Shown piece by piece: positions 17,654 to 26,489 of a DNA stretch of 64,000 bases. Below the pieces are notes generated by a model. That model did not search any database, was not told the DNA's origin, and saw nothing but the letters and a program-made list of their open reading frames with translations. The first letter of the stretch is position 1. Each line of letters starts with the position of its first letter. Both the position numbers and the translations under genes were made by a program. The stretch is from Rubrivivax sp. (GTDB lineage Bacteria > Pseudomonadota > Gammaproteobacteria > Burkholderiales > Burkholderiaceae_C): assembly GCA_020852865.1 (NCBI GenBank), contig JADYZZ010000026.1, forward strand, positions 62,001 to 126,000, read 5' to 3'.

Positions 17654-18502
17654 TCACGGCTGGAACGGCGGCGCGCGGCGCGCGCGGCGCCACAGCAGCA
17701 GCGGCAGCCGCACGCAGAACTCGAGCATCAGCCGCAGATGCATCCAGGTGAGCAGCGCGTTGTCGCGCAGATAGCGGAAATGCGAGACGCCGCCCTCGGC
17801 CGCGCTCAGGTAGCGCACCGGCGCATCGACGTTGATCGGCTTGACGCCGCGCCAGGCCAGCCGCACGACGGCCTCGGTATCGAAGTCGAAGCGCCGCATC
17901 CAGCGCTGCGCACGCATCACGGCCACGAGCGGCGCGAGCGGGTAGACGCGAAAGCCGTAGAGCGAATCGGCCACGCCTGCGCCCAGCGTCTCGAGGTTGG
18001 TCCACCAGTTCGAGACCCGCCGCCCGCGCACGCGCAGCAGCGGCGCGCTGGCGTCGAACACCGGCCGGCCGAGGATCATCGCCTCGGGGCGCGCGGCCGA
18101 GCGCTGCATGAAGGCGGCGATCAGCCGCGCCGGGTGCTGGCCGTCGCTGTCCATCGCCAGGGCATGCGTGAAGCCGCAGCGCGCGGCCTCCTCCAGGCCG
18201 TGCAGCAGCGCCGCGCCCTTGCCGTGGTTGACCGGCAGCACGAACACGCGCAGGCCGCTGTCGCGCGCGGCCAGCGCCTGCAGTTGCGCGGGCGTGCCGT
18301 CGCGGCTGCCGTCGCACACCACCCACACCGGCGTCCAGGCCGCGCGCGCCTCGGCCACGGTCTCGAGCACCTTCGCTCCGGTGTCGTAGCTCGGGATCAG
18401 CACGAGGTGTGTGCGCGAAGCAGGCACCACGCCGGCCCCTGCCCCGCTGCCTGGCGCCGGCTCGGCCGCGCAGGGCCCGCCCGGCTGCGGCGCGGCGCTC
18501 AT
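17654..18502 (-). CDS. Family 2 glycosyltransferase
   Basis: A 282-residue GT-A glycosyltransferase. LVLIPSYDTGAKV and WVVCDGSRDGT form the nucleotide-sugar site, ALAMDSDGQHPARL carries the D-x-D metal motif, and a C-terminal amphipathic helix follows (LRLMLEFCVRLPLLLWRR). Relatives occur in APE and flexirubin-type loci beside acyltransferases and are expected to glycosylate the lipid carrier. The ATG at 18502 overlaps the stop of the upstream acyltransferase by 4 nt, so the reverse block is a coupled operon. Confidence 0.87.
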   Translation of the reverse strand: MSAAPQPGGPCAAEPAPGSGAGAGVVPASRTHLVLIPSYDTGAKVLETVAEARAAWTPVWVVCDGSRDGTPAQLQALAARDSGLRVFVLPVNHGKGAALLHGLEEAARCGFTHALAMDSDGQHPARLIAAFMQRSAARPEAMILGRPVFDASAPLLRVRGRRVSNWWTNLETLGAGVADSLYGFRVYPLAPLVAVMRAQRWMRRFDFDTEAVVRLAWRGVKPINVDAPVRYLSAAEGGVSHFRYLRDNALLTWMHLRLMLEFCVRLPLLLWRRARRAPPFQP

Positions 18503-19245
18503 GCGCGACTCGAGCGCGCAGCGGCATCGGCGCGGAAGTAGGCCTCGATCTCGCGCGTGAGCGCTTCGTGATCGGCGCGCGGCTCGAAGCGCCGCCCCAG
18601 GCGCACGCCGAAGCGGATCGGCAGCGGCGGCAAACGCCACAGCGGCCAGCCCTTGCCGAGGTAGGGCGAGTCGGTGTCGATGAACAGGGTCTGGATCGGC
18701 GCGTGCGCGTGCTTGGCAATCAGCGCGAAACTCGGATGGAAGGCGTTGAGCGGAGGCGACGTCGTGCGCGTGCCCTCGGGAAACATCACGAGCTGGCCGC
18801 CGGCGCGCAACTCGGCGACCGCGCCGCGCACCATCGCGTGCGCCGAGTCGTTCGGGATGTAGCGCGCCAGCTTGGCGCCGGCCCCGAGGAAGGGGTTGTG
18901 CAGCAGGCTCGACTTCATGATGCAGAAGGCGCGCGGCAGCCGTGCGACGAGCAGCATCGCGTCGAGCAGGCTCGGGTGGTTCGCCACCAGCACGAGCCTG
19001 GGTTCGTCGGCCAGCGGCGCCAGCGCATCTTGCTCCAGGCGCAGAAGGCCGAAGGGCCGCGTGAACGCCCAGTAGCCGCGGTAACCCCAGGCGATGCCGG
19101 CGCGGCCCGCACGCCGCCCGCGCTCGCGCCCGAGCAAGGGGTACAGCAGCAGCGCGCCGAGATTGAAGCCGAGCGACACCAGTGCCAGCGCCAGCAGCTG
19201 CAGCTGCAGCGCCAGCCAGGCCGCCGCGGCCGGCGCTGCGCTCAC
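18499..19245 (-). CDS. PlsC-like 1-acyl-glycerol-3-phosphate acyltransferase
   Basis: A 248-residue LPLAT protein. A hydrophobic N-terminal helix (WLALQLQLLALALVSLG) is followed by motif I, VANHPSLLDAM (H-x4-D), and motif III, VMFPEGTRT. It should acylate a lysolipid or glycolipid, possibly with the polyene. The start is taken as GTG 19245, whose GTGA overlaps the end of a 21-codon reading frame that itself overlaps the MipA-like gene. A longer open frame to 19410 exists but lacks family-like sequence. Confidence 0.82.
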   Translation of the reverse strand: MSAAPAAAAWLALQLQLLALALVSLGFNLGALLLYPLLGRERGRRAGRAGIAWGYRGYWAFTRPFGLLRLEQDALAPLADEPRLVLVANHPSLLDAMLLVARLPRAFCIMKSSLLHNPFLGAGAKLARYIPNDSAHAMVRGAVAELRAGGQLVMFPEGTRTTSPPLNAFHPSFALIAKHAHAPIQTLFIDTDSPYLGKGWPLWRLPPLPIRFGVRLGRRFEPRADHEALTREIEAYFRADAAARSSRA

Positions 19246-19307
19246 GCACCGGCCCTCCGCGCCGCACGCGACGCGGTGCGCGCTCGCGCAGGCGCCGGCG
19301 CGCTCAT
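19242..19307 (-). CDS. Possible 21-residue coupling micro-ORF
   Basis: A 21-codon frame with an ATG at 19307 overlapping the MipA-like stop (ATGA) and a TGA overlapping the GTG of the acyltransferase gene (GTGA). The peptide, [13 protein letters not shown] then RAARRAGA, is basic and has no known family. Its only notable property is exact 4-nt overlap at both ends, which would carry translating ribosomes between the two larger genes. It may be chance in a GC-rich stretch. Confidence 0.3.
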   Translation of the reverse strand: MSAPAPARARTASRAARRAGA

Positions 19308-20140
19308 GGCGCCGCGCGCTGCGCCGAGGCAGCGAAGATCCAGGCCAGGCCGACGCCGAAGGAGACGTCGTCGCGCCGACGCACGAGCGGGCTTGCCTCG
19401 AACGCGGCACCGGCCAGCGTGTCGACGCGAACGAACGCTCCGAACCAGAGCGAGGCGTCGCGCCGCGTCGCGCTCAGCGTGCCCTGCCAGCCTGCGCGTC
19501 CGGCGGCGGCACGCCAGGCGGGCCGCGCCGCCGTGGCGTAGGCAGACGCGACGTCGTAGTAGTAGGCGTGCAGCCGCCGGTCGCCGGCCAGCGCCGCGAG
19601 CTGGGCGCCGAAGTTCCATTGCCGCGAACGCAGGTCGAGATTGAGGTTCGGCGCGACGCTCCAGCCGATGTGCTGCGGCGTACCGCGCAGCGTGAACACG
19701 GCGCGCACCGGCAGGCGCAGCTCGAGCTTCCAGTCGGCCGCGCGCGCGAGCACCAGGCTCGCGTTGGGTCCGAGTTCCACCGTGGGGGCGAGGTCGGGCA
19801 TGCCGGCGCGCGCGTCGCTCGAGCGGCTCGCCGTCGGCGGGCTGGCGGTGGCGCTGAGATCGATCTCGAGGCGCTCGCCGTCGACGAGCATCGCGCGCGC
19901 GCCATCGCGGTCGGCGCGCAGCACGCGGCCGCGCAAGGCCAGATAGGGCATCGGCAGCAGCCAGTTGCGCGACTGATCGGCGCCTCGGTAGTAGGGCAGC
20001 CGCAGTGCGGCGGCGCCCAGGCCCAGCTCCCACAGCGGGGCATCGGCCAGCGCCGGCGCGGCCGCGCCGACGGCAAGGGCGGCCAGCGTCTGGCGCGCCC
20101 GCTGCGCCAGAGGGCGACGGAGCCGGCGCCTCACCGTCAT
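19304..20140 (-). CDS. MipA/OmpV-family outer-membrane protein
   Basis: A 278-residue exported beta-barrel protein. The signal peptide runs to about residue 32 (LAALAVGAAAPALA, then DAPLWELGLGAAA). The mature start WELGLGAAALRLPYYRGADQ and LLPMPYLALRGR are hallmark MipA/OmpV sequences, and the chain ends with an amphipathic strand, VSFGVGLAWIFA. Alternating hydrophobic strands are visible throughout. MipA-type proteins occur as murein-synthesis scaffolds or outer-membrane porin-like proteins; here the context suggests a role in surface display or export. ATG 20140 gives the best signal peptide; an in-frame GTG at 20173 is less likely. Confidence 0.82.
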   Translation of the reverse strand: MTVRRRLRRPLAQRARQTLAALAVGAAAPALADAPLWELGLGAAALRLPYYRGADQSRNWLLPMPYLALRGRVLRADRDGARAMLVDGERLEIDLSATASPPTASRSSDARAGMPDLAPTVELGPNASLVLARAADWKLELRLPVRAVFTLRGTPQHIGWSVAPNLNLDLRSRQWNFGAQLAALAGDRRLHAYYYDVASAYATAARPAWRAAAGRAGWQGTLSATRRDASLWFGAFVRVDTLAGAAFEASPLVRRRDDVSFGVGLAWIFAASAQRAAP

Positions 20141-20397
20141 CGGCGCGCGAACGCGAGCCGCCTGCCCACGCACGCTCGGCTCGGGGCAGCGCCCACGCCG
20201 CCGCGCAGGCGCCGCCGGGCAGCGGCGCCGGCGGCATGGCAGGATCGGACAGCGTTCATGCGGGGAAACGAATCGCCAGCATCGCGATCCGGGATGTTAG
20301 CTTGCGTGCCGCCCGCGCCCTGCCCCGGCGCCGTGCGCGCAAGGCCCTGGCCGCCCGCGCTGCCCGCAAGGGCCGGCGCCGCGGCGCCGCCAGACGA

Positions 20398-21171
20398 TCA
20401 GGCGGCCGGGCGACGCGCCACGTACTCGGAGAAGATGCCCAGCGAGACCTCGCGCCGCGCTTCGGCCAGGCCGGCACGCGCGAGCGCCGCCAGCACCTCG
20501 GCCGGCGAGATGCAGGCTTCGATCGTGTCCCAGTAATAGCGCCACAGCAGTGCCGTATCGCGGCGGCGCGCGACCAGCCGCGCCAGCGCCGGCACGACGC
20601 CGCGCATGTAGGCCTTGAGCAGCACCTGGCCGAGGGCGCCCGCCGGGCGGGTGATTTCCAGCACCAGCAAGCGCCCGCCCGGTCGCAGTACGCGGCGGAA
20701 TTCGGCAAACGTGGTGTCGACGTCGTCGATGTGGCGCAGCGCGTAGCCCATGCAGAGGAAGTCCACGCTCGCATCGGGCAGCGGAATCGCCTCGGCGCGG
20801 CCGACCAGCAGCCGCGCGCCCTGCAAGCGGGCCTTGCCCATCATGCCCGGACTGGGGTCGACACCGACCACTTCGCCCGCGGGCCCGACGAGGGCCAGCG
20901 CCTCGCGCGTGAGCAGGCCGGTGCCGCAGCCGACGTCCAGCACCTGCATGCCGCTGCCCAGCCCGGCGCGCGCGAGTGCCTGCCGCCGGTACCAGCGCCC
21001 GCTGCCCAGCGCGAGCACGCCCTCGACGCGGTCGTAGTCGACCGCGGTGTCGTCGAAGATGCGCTGCAGGAAGCGCCGATGCTCGACCTCGTCGCCGTAA
21101 TACGCCGGCAAGGGGCGGTGCGGACGCAGCCCGCCGCTCACGGCAGCAGGCGAAGGCGCGATCGGATCCAT
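20398..21171 (-). CDS. UbiE-like SAM methyltransferase
   Basis: A 257-residue class I methyltransferase. VLDVGCGTGLLTREAL is motif I, VVGVDPSPGMM marks the acidic strand-2 end, and YALRHIDDVDTTFAEFRRVLRPGGRLLVLE resembles UbiE/COQ5. The N-terminus FDDTAVDYDRVEGVLALGSGRWYRRQAL is also UbiE-like, but the C-terminus differs from true UbiE. The gene opens the reverse block, 257 nt upstream of the MipA-like gene, so it may be transcribed alone or with it. A role in methylating an aromatic head group fits the context, but a ubiquinone role cannot be excluded. Confidence 0.8.
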   Translation of the reverse strand: MDPIAPSPAAVSGGLRPHRPLPAYYGDEVEHRRFLQRIFDDTAVDYDRVEGVLALGSGRWYRRQALARAGLGSGMQVLDVGCGTGLLTREALALVGPAGEVVGVDPSPGMMGKARLQGARLLVGRAEAIPLPDASVDFLCMGYALRHIDDVDTTFAEFRRVLRPGGRLLVLEITRPAGALGQVLLKAYMRGVVPALARLVARRRDTALLWRYYWDTIEACISPAEVLAALARAGLAEARREVSLGIFSEYVARRPAA

Positions 21172-21567
21172 GGTGGATTATGGCTTGCGCACCGTCGCCG
21201 GAAGGGCGCCTGCCCGGCCTCGCACGCCGGGCGTGGCACGCCTGGATCCGCCGCGGCACTGCCATGATCCGCGACGCCGCGTGCCCGCGGCGACCGCGAT
21301 CGCCGCCATGTGGTTTCTGCGCTTGCCCGCTGCGAGCTCGGCGCCCCCGGCCAGGCGGCTGCGCGCGCGCGCTCGCGCGAACGAGGCTGCTCTTCGAGGC
21401 CCGCTCGCTAGAATGCCGCGCCTTCGCGCGCAGGGGCGGCTTGGCTTCGGGCGCCGTTCGGGCCGCACGACGACCATCGCGTCCTCGTGCGCAACGCGAT
21501 GTCGCCGCTCGGGCCGCCGCACCGGCGCGCAGCCCTGCGGCACGCCGCAGGGGCCAGGGGACCAGAG
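21172..21567 (+). other. Divergent intergenic region upstream of glnS
   Basis: This 396-nt gap separates the reverse UbiE-like gene from glnS and contains no gene I can support. A good -10-like hexamer, TAGAAT, lies at 21409-21414 on the forward strand, but the sequence 17 nt upstream is a poor -35. A purine-rich AGGGGACCAGAG precedes the glnS ATG. The rest is GC-rich and featureless. Confidence 0.5.
21409..21414 (+). promoter_or_regulatory. Possible -10 element of glnS
   Basis: TAGAAT stands out in GC-rich DNA about 154 nt upstream of glnS. It matches a sigma-70 -10 hexamer in five of six positions. No good -35 hexamer is visible at 16-18 nt spacing, so this is a weak call. Confidence 0.35.
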
Positions 21568-23340
21568 ATGAGCGAGACCGATCACCGACCGAGCAATTTC
21601 CTGCGCGCCATCATCGAGCGCGATCTGGAAGCCGGCACCTACGCCGACCGCCCCTTCGGCGGCTCGCCCGGCGACGCCGCGCACCACGCCGCCGGCGCGC
21701 CCGACCCGGCGCGCATCCGCACGCGCTTTCCACCCGAGCCCAACGGCTACCTGCACATCGGACATGCCAAGAGCATCTGCCTGAACTTCGGCCTGGCGCG
21801 CGACTACGGCGGCGTGTGCCATCTGCGCTTCGACGACACCAACCCGGAAAAGGAGGAGCAGGAGTACGTCGACGCGATCATCGAGGCCGTGCACTGGCTC
21901 GGCTTCGACTGGCAGGCCCATGGCACCAGCCATCTGTACTTCGCGAGCGACTACTTCGACTTCATGTACCGCGCCGCAGAGGCGCTGGTCGAAGCCGGGC
22001 TGGCCTACGTCGACGAGCAGAGCGCCGAGGAGATGCGCGCGCGCCGCGGCGACTTCGCCACGCCCGGCAGCGCCAGCCCGTACCGCGAGCGCGCACCGGC
22101 CGAGAACCTCGCGCGCCTGCGCGAGATGCGCGACGGCCGGCACGCCGACGGCGCGATGGTGCTGCGCGCGAAGATCGACATGGCCTCGCCGAACATCAAC
22201 CTGCGCGACCCGACGATCTACCGCATCCGCCGCGCCACCCACCACCGCAGCGGCGAGCGCTGGTGCATCTACCCGATGTACACCTACGCCCATCCGATCG
22301 AGGACGCGCTCGAACGCATCACGCACAGCATCTGCACGCTCGAGTTCGAGGACCAGCGCCCGTTCTACGACTGGCTGCTCGAGAACCTGGCCGATCTGGG
22401 CCTGCTGGCGCGGCCGCTGCCGCGGCAGTACGAGTTCGGCCGCCTCAACCTCGAGTACGTGATGACGAGCAAGCGCCGGCTGCGCGCCCTCGTCGAAGAG
22501 GGCATCGTCGAGGGCTGGGACGACCCGCGCATGCCGACGATCTTCGGGCTGCGCCGGCGCGGCTACACGCCGGCCGCCATCCGCGCGCTGGCCGACGGCA
22601 CCGGCGCCAGCAAGACCAACATCTGGATCGACGACCGCGTGCTCGACGGCTGCCTGCGCACCGACCTCGAGGGCCAGGCGCCGCGGGCGATGGCGGTGCT
22701 GGCGCCGCTCGCGCTCGATCTGACGAACTGGGCCGAGGTGTTCGGCTCGGCCGACCATGTCGAACCCTGCCGCGCACCGGCGCATCCGCAACGCCCCGAA
22801 CTCGGGCAACGCAGCTTCGGCCTGTCGCGCGCGGTCTGGATCGATCAGGACGACTTCGCTCAAGCGCCGCCCAAGGGCTTTCATCGCCTCTACCCCGGCA
22901 ACAAGGTGCGTCTGAAGTACGGCCTGGTGGTCGAGTGCACCGGCTGCGAGAAGGACGCGGCGGGACGGGTGACGAGGGTGCTCGCCAAGGTGGTTCCCGG
23001 CACCAAGAGCGGCAGCGCGGGCGCGGACGCCGTCAAGGTCAAGGGCACGATCACCTGGGTCGACCGGCACGAGGCCCGGCCCGCCACGGTGCGCCTGTAC
23101 GAACGCCTGTTCACCGCGGCCCAGCCCGAGGCCGGCGGACGCGACTTCCGCAGCGTGCTCAACCCGGCCAGCCTGAGCGTGGTGCAAGCCTGGCTCGAGC
23201 CGGGCCTGGCACGCCTGCCGCGCGAGCAGCGCGTGCAGTTCGAGCGCCACGGCTACTTCGTCGCCGACCGCGTGCTGCACGCCGAAGACGCCCCCGTGTT
23301 CAACCGCATCGCGACGCTGCGCGATACCTGGGGCGCCTGA
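21568..23340 (+). CDS. glnS: Glutaminyl-tRNA synthetase
   Basis: A 590-residue class I synthetase that charges tRNA-Gln. TRFPPEPNGYLHIGHAKS contains the HIGH motif, and EYVMTSKRRL carries the KMSKS equivalent (MTSKR). The following WDDPRMPTIFGLRRRGYTPAAI is diagnostic for GlnRS. Between the N-terminal helix (NFLRAIIERDLEAGTYADR) and the HIGH strand there is a linker of ~20 residues (GGSPGDAAHHAAGAPDPARI) absent from the E. coli enzyme. The C-terminal anticodon-binding beta-barrels are complete. ATG 21568 is preceded by a purine-rich stretch. Confidence 0.97.
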   Translation: MSETDHRPSNFLRAIIERDLEAGTYADRPFGGSPGDAAHHAAGAPDPARIRTRFPPEPNGYLHIGHAKSICLNFGLARDYGGVCHLRFDDTNPEKEEQEYVDAIIEAVHWLGFDWQAHGTSHLYFASDYFDFMYRAAEALVEAGLAYVDEQSAEEMRARRGDFATPGSASPYRERAPAENLARLREMRDGRHADGAMVLRAKIDMASPNINLRDPTIYRIRRATHHRSGERWCIYPMYTYAHPIEDALERITHSICTLEFEDQRPFYDWLLENLADLGLLARPLPRQYEFGRLNLEYVMTSKRRLRALVEEGIVEGWDDPRMPTIFGLRRRGYTPAAIRALADGTGASKTNIWIDDRVLDGCLRTDLEGQAPRAMAVLAPLALDLTNWAEVFGSADHVEPCRAPAHPQRPELGQRSFGLSRAVWIDQDDFAQAPPKGFHRLYPGNKVRLKYGLVVECTGCEKDAAGRVTRVLAKVVPGTKSGSAGADAVKVKGTITWVDRHEARPATVRLYERLFTAAQPEAGGRDFRSVLNPASLSVVQAWLEPGLARLPREQRVQFERHGYFVADRVLHAEDAPVFNRIATLRDTWGA

Positions 23341-23524
23341 GGCAAGCGCGCCTTGCGGGCGGGTGCGCAGGGCAACGCGCGACACGCTCCCGAGCGGCGC
23401 GCGACGCGCGACGACGCGCCGGCGTAAAGTTCTGAAAACAGGCTGGGCGGCGCCGGTGTCGTGATCGACACTGCAGGCGCGGCAGGCGCGCGCCGCCGCG
23501 CATGTTCTCGAGCAGGAGGCGAAG

Positions 23525-24103
23525 ATGTCGCCGATCCCGAGACCCCAGGTCGGCCACGGCCGCGCCGCGACGCGCGGCTCACGCCCGCCACGCCCGCGCG
23601 TCTGGGCCGCGCTCGTCGCCGTACTGGCCGCGCTGGCCGCCGCGCTGGCGCTGGTGTTCGTCACGCCGCCGGCACGCGCCGCGGGCACGGCCGTCGTGAA
23701 CTTCGTCCACGCCGAGCGCTACACCGACATCGGCCGCACATCGGCCGAGCGCGAACGCACGCTCGAGGTGCTTGCCGACCACGTGCAGGCCCTCGCCGCC
23801 CGGCTGCCCGCGGGGCAAACGCTCGGCGTCGACGTCCTCGACGTCAAGCTCGCCGGCGAGCAGGATCCGCTCGTCTTCGACGACGCACGCGTGCTGCGCA
23901 ACCGGGCCGACTGGCCGCGCATGACGCTGCGCTGGCATCTCGACGGCGCGGGCGGCACGCTGGCGCGCGGCGAGGACCGGCTCGCCGCCCCCGACTACTT
24001 CTTCGGCACGCTCGGGCGCGACGCCGGCCGCGAACTGCCCTACGAGAAGCGCATGCTCGACGCGTGGTTCGCCGAAAAGGTGCTCCCCGCTTCGCGGCGC
24101 TGA
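23525..24103 (+). CDS. DUF3016 periplasmic protein
   Basis: A 192-residue exported protein. A hydrophobic signal or anchor helix lies at about residues 27-50 ([20 protein letters not shown]). The mature part is of the DUF3016 type: VVNFVHAERYTDIGRTSAER, GVDVLDVKLAGEQDPL and the C-terminal LPYEKRMLDAWFAEK. Function unknown. It stands 184 nt downstream of glnS and converges with the DUF808 gene. ATG 23525 follows a GGAGG-like stretch (CAGGAGGCGAAG) at good spacing. Confidence 0.85.
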   Translation: MSPIPRPQVGHGRAATRGSRPPRPRVWAALVAVLAALAAALALVFVTPPARAAGTAVVNFVHAERYTDIGRTSAERERTLEVLADHVQALAARLPAGQTLGVDVLDVKLAGEQDPLVFDDARVLRNRADWPRMTLRWHLDGAGGTLARGEDRLAAPDYFFGTLGRDAGRELPYEKRMLDAWFAEKVLPASRR

Positions 24104-24142
24104 GCGCGCGGCACGCTGCACCGGGGCGCCTGGACGCGGCGT

Positions 24143-25144
24143 TCAGTTGCGCGCGGCACCGCCGCGGCGCTGCCACAGGGTGAGCAGCGCAAGCAAGGCG
24201 GCACCGACGGCCATGCCGAGCAATGCGCCGGCCAGCGCAGGCGCGAGCGCCGAGGTCAGGCCGCCTCGCCCGCTCGCCCAGTCCTGCACCGCCTGCTGCC
24301 AGGCCGGCACGCCGTGCAGCACGATGCCGCCGCCGACGAGGAACATCGCCGCCGTGCCGGCGATCCCGAGCGCCTTCATCAGCGCCGGGGCGGCGGCCAG
24401 CACGCAGCGGCCGAGCGCCTGCGACAGCAAAGCCGGGCGCCGTCCCAGCCACAGCCCGAGGTCGTCGAGCTTGACGATGCCGCCGACCAGGCCGTAGACG
24501 CCCACCGTCATCGCCAGCGCGATGCCCGACAGCACCAGCACCTGGGTCGGCAACGGCGCGCGGGCTACGGAGTCGAGCGTGATCGCGACGATCTCGGCCG
24601 ACAGGATGAAGTCGGTGCGTACCGCACCACGGATCTTCCGCCGCTCGAGTGCCGCGGCGTCGAATGGCCCGGAGTCGATCGGCCCGGCCTCGGTGGGCCT
24701 GGCCCCGATCTGGGCGGCTTCGACGTCGGCGACCCCCGCCGGTGCGGCGCCGCACACGACGGCCGCAGGCACCGCTGCGGCCGGCTGCTTCGCGGCTTGC
24801 CCGCCCACGTGCAGCAGCTTGTGCGCCAGCTTCTCGCTGCCTTCGTAGCAGAGGAAGGCGCCGCCGGCCATCAGCAGCGGCGTCACCGCCCAGGGCGCGA
24901 AGGCGCTGATCGCCAGCGCCGCCGGCACCAGGATCGCCTTGTTGACGAGCGAGCCGCGTGCCACCGCCCACACCACGGGCAGTTCGCGCTCGGCGACGAC
25001 GCCGCTCACCTGCTGCGCGTTGAGCGCGAGGTCGTCGCCGAGCACGCCCGCGGTCTTCTTGGCCGCCAGCTTGCTCAGCAGCGCGACGTCGTCGAGGACG
25101 CCGGCGATGTCGTCGATGAGTGCGAGCAGGCTGGCAGCGGCCAT
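24143..25144 (-). CDS. DUF808 family inner-membrane protein (YedI-like)
   Basis: A 333-residue membrane protein of the DUF808 family: [38 protein letters not shown] at the N-terminus, later [18 protein letters not shown], and several membrane helices. The E. coli relative is YedI; function is not known. An Ala/Gly-rich insertion occupies about residues 120-160, longer than in typical members. ATG 25144 is chosen over an upstream in-frame start at 25159, which adds five residues. It is divergent from the aminotransferase gene, with starts only 47 nt apart. Confidence 0.87.
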   Translation of the reverse strand: MAAASLLALIDDIAGVLDDVALLSKLAAKKTAGVLGDDLALNAQQVSGVVAERELPVVWAVARGSLVNKAILVPAALAISAFAPWAVTPLLMAGGAFLCYEGSEKLAHKLLHVGGQAAKQPAAAVPAAVVCGAAPAGVADVEAAQIGARPTEAGPIDSGPFDAAALERRKIRGAVRTDFILSAEIVAITLDSVARAPLPTQVLVLSGIALAMTVGVYGLVGGIVKLDDLGLWLGRRPALLSQALGRCVLAAAPALMKALGIAGTAAMFLVGGGIVLHGVPAWQQAVQDWASGRGGLTSALAPALAGALLGMAVGAALLALLTLWQRRGGAARN

Positions 25145-25191
25145 GCGGCCATTGTCCACGCCCGGCCGCGCGCGATGCGAAGATCACGCCG

Positions 25192-26370
25192 ATGCGCGAA
25201 CTGTTCCTGCTCGACCCGGACATCGTCTTCCTGAACCACGGCTCGTTCGGCGCCTGTCCGCGTGCCGTGCTCGAGGCGCAGCAGCGCGGGCAGCTCGAGA
25301 TGGAGCGCAACCCGGTGCAGTTCCTCGGCCGGCGCTCGGCCGCGCTGCTGGCCCAGGCGCGCACGGCACTGGCCGCCCACCTCGGCGCGGGCGCCGACGA
25401 CCTCGTCTTCGTGCCCAACGCCACGACGGGCGTCAACATCGTCGCGCGCTCGCTCGCGCTGCGCGCGGGCGACGAGGTGCTGGCCACGGACCACGAATAC
25501 GGGGCCTGCGACGCCGCCTGGCAGCAAGTCTGTGCGCGCACCGCGGCCGTCTACCGGCGCGTCGAGCTGCCGCTGCCGTTCGAGCCGGAGCGCTTCGCCG
25601 CACGCCTCCTCGGCGCCGTCACGGCGCGCACGCGTGTCGTCTTCTGCAGCCACGTGACGTCGACCACCGCGCTCGTGTTGCCGCTCGCCGAGCTGTGCGC
25701 CGGCGCACGTGCGCGCGGCGTGCTGACGCTGATCGACGGCGCGCACGCACCGGGGCAGATCGAACTCGGGCTCGATCGGCTCGGCGCCGACTTCTACGTC
25801 GGCAACTGCCACAAGTGGTTGTGCGCGCCCAAGGGCACCGGCTTCCTGCACGTGCGCGCCGAGCACCACGAGACGCTGCACGCGCCGGTGGTGAGCTGGG
25901 GCTATGTCGCCGAAGCCGCACCGGCCGGCGCCGCGGCCGCGGGCGGCCACACCGGATTCGACGCCTACACCGGCCGCAGCACGCTCGAGCGCAGGCTGCA
26001 GTGGCAGGGCACGCGCGACCTCTCCGGCTTTCTTGCCGTGCCCGCCGCGCTCGAATTCCAGCGCACGCACGACTGGCCGCGCAGGCGCGCCGCCTGCCAC
26101 GAAGCAGCCGTGGCGCTGATGCACCGCGTGCTCGCCGCCAACGGCCTGTCGGCGATCGCACCGGACACCGCCTTCGCGCAGATGGTGTCGATCCCGGTAC
26201 GCCGGCACGATGCCGAGGTGCTGCGTGCGCAGCTCTTCGAGCGCCACCGCATCGAGGTGCCGGTGACGCAGCACGGCGGCCGGACCTTCGTGCGCGTGTC
26301 GGTGCAGGCGTACAACACCCGGGCCGAACTCGACGCGCTGGCCGCAGCGCTGGCTGCCGAAGCGGCCTGA
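25192..26370 (+). CDS. Class V aminotransferase, isopenicillin-N-epimerase-like
   Basis: A 392-residue PLP enzyme of the class V aminotransferase/cysteine-desulfurase fold. It has FLNHGSFGACPRAVLEAQ near the N-terminus, VFVPNATTGVNIVARSL, and the PLP-binding Lys in FYVGNCHKWLCAPKGTGFL. The C-terminal QHGGRTFVRVSVQAYNT is also family-like. Members include isopenicillin N epimerases and Egt-like desulfurases; substrate cannot be assigned here. ATG 25192 begins MRELFLLDPDIVFLNHG, the normal N-terminus of the family. Confidence 0.88.
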   Translation: MRELFLLDPDIVFLNHGSFGACPRAVLEAQQRGQLEMERNPVQFLGRRSAALLAQARTALAAHLGAGADDLVFVPNATTGVNIVARSLALRAGDEVLATDHEYGACDAAWQQVCARTAAVYRRVELPLPFEPERFAARLLGAVTARTRVVFCSHVTSTTALVLPLAELCAGARARGVLTLIDGAHAPGQIELGLDRLGADFYVGNCHKWLCAPKGTGFLHVRAEHHETLHAPVVSWGYVAEAAPAGAAAAGGHTGFDAYTGRSTLERRLQWQGTRDLSGFLAVPAALEFQRTHDWPRRRAACHEAAVALMHRVLAANGLSAIAPDTAFAQMVSIPVRRHDAEVLRAQLFERHRIEVPVTQHGGRTFVRVSVQAYNTRAELDALAAALAAEAA

Positions 26371-26425
26371 GCGGGTGCGAGTGCGTCCCGAGCGCGGCGC
26401 ACGGGTGCGCCCCTCGCAGATGCGC

Positions 26426-26449
26426 CGCGGCGGCCTCGAGGCCGCCGCG
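26426..26449. terminator. Perfect 24-bp palindrome between convergent genes
   Basis: CGCGGCGGCCTC is followed directly by its reverse complement, giving 12 bp of perfect dyad symmetry. It lies 55 nt after the aminotransferase stop and 40 nt from the facing ComEA-like stop. There is no T-run on either strand, so it is best seen as a hairpin that could assist termination both ways. Confidence 0.5.
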
Positions 26450-26489
26450 CGCTCGCGCTGACGTCGTCGCGCGCGACGGCGCAGCCCGG

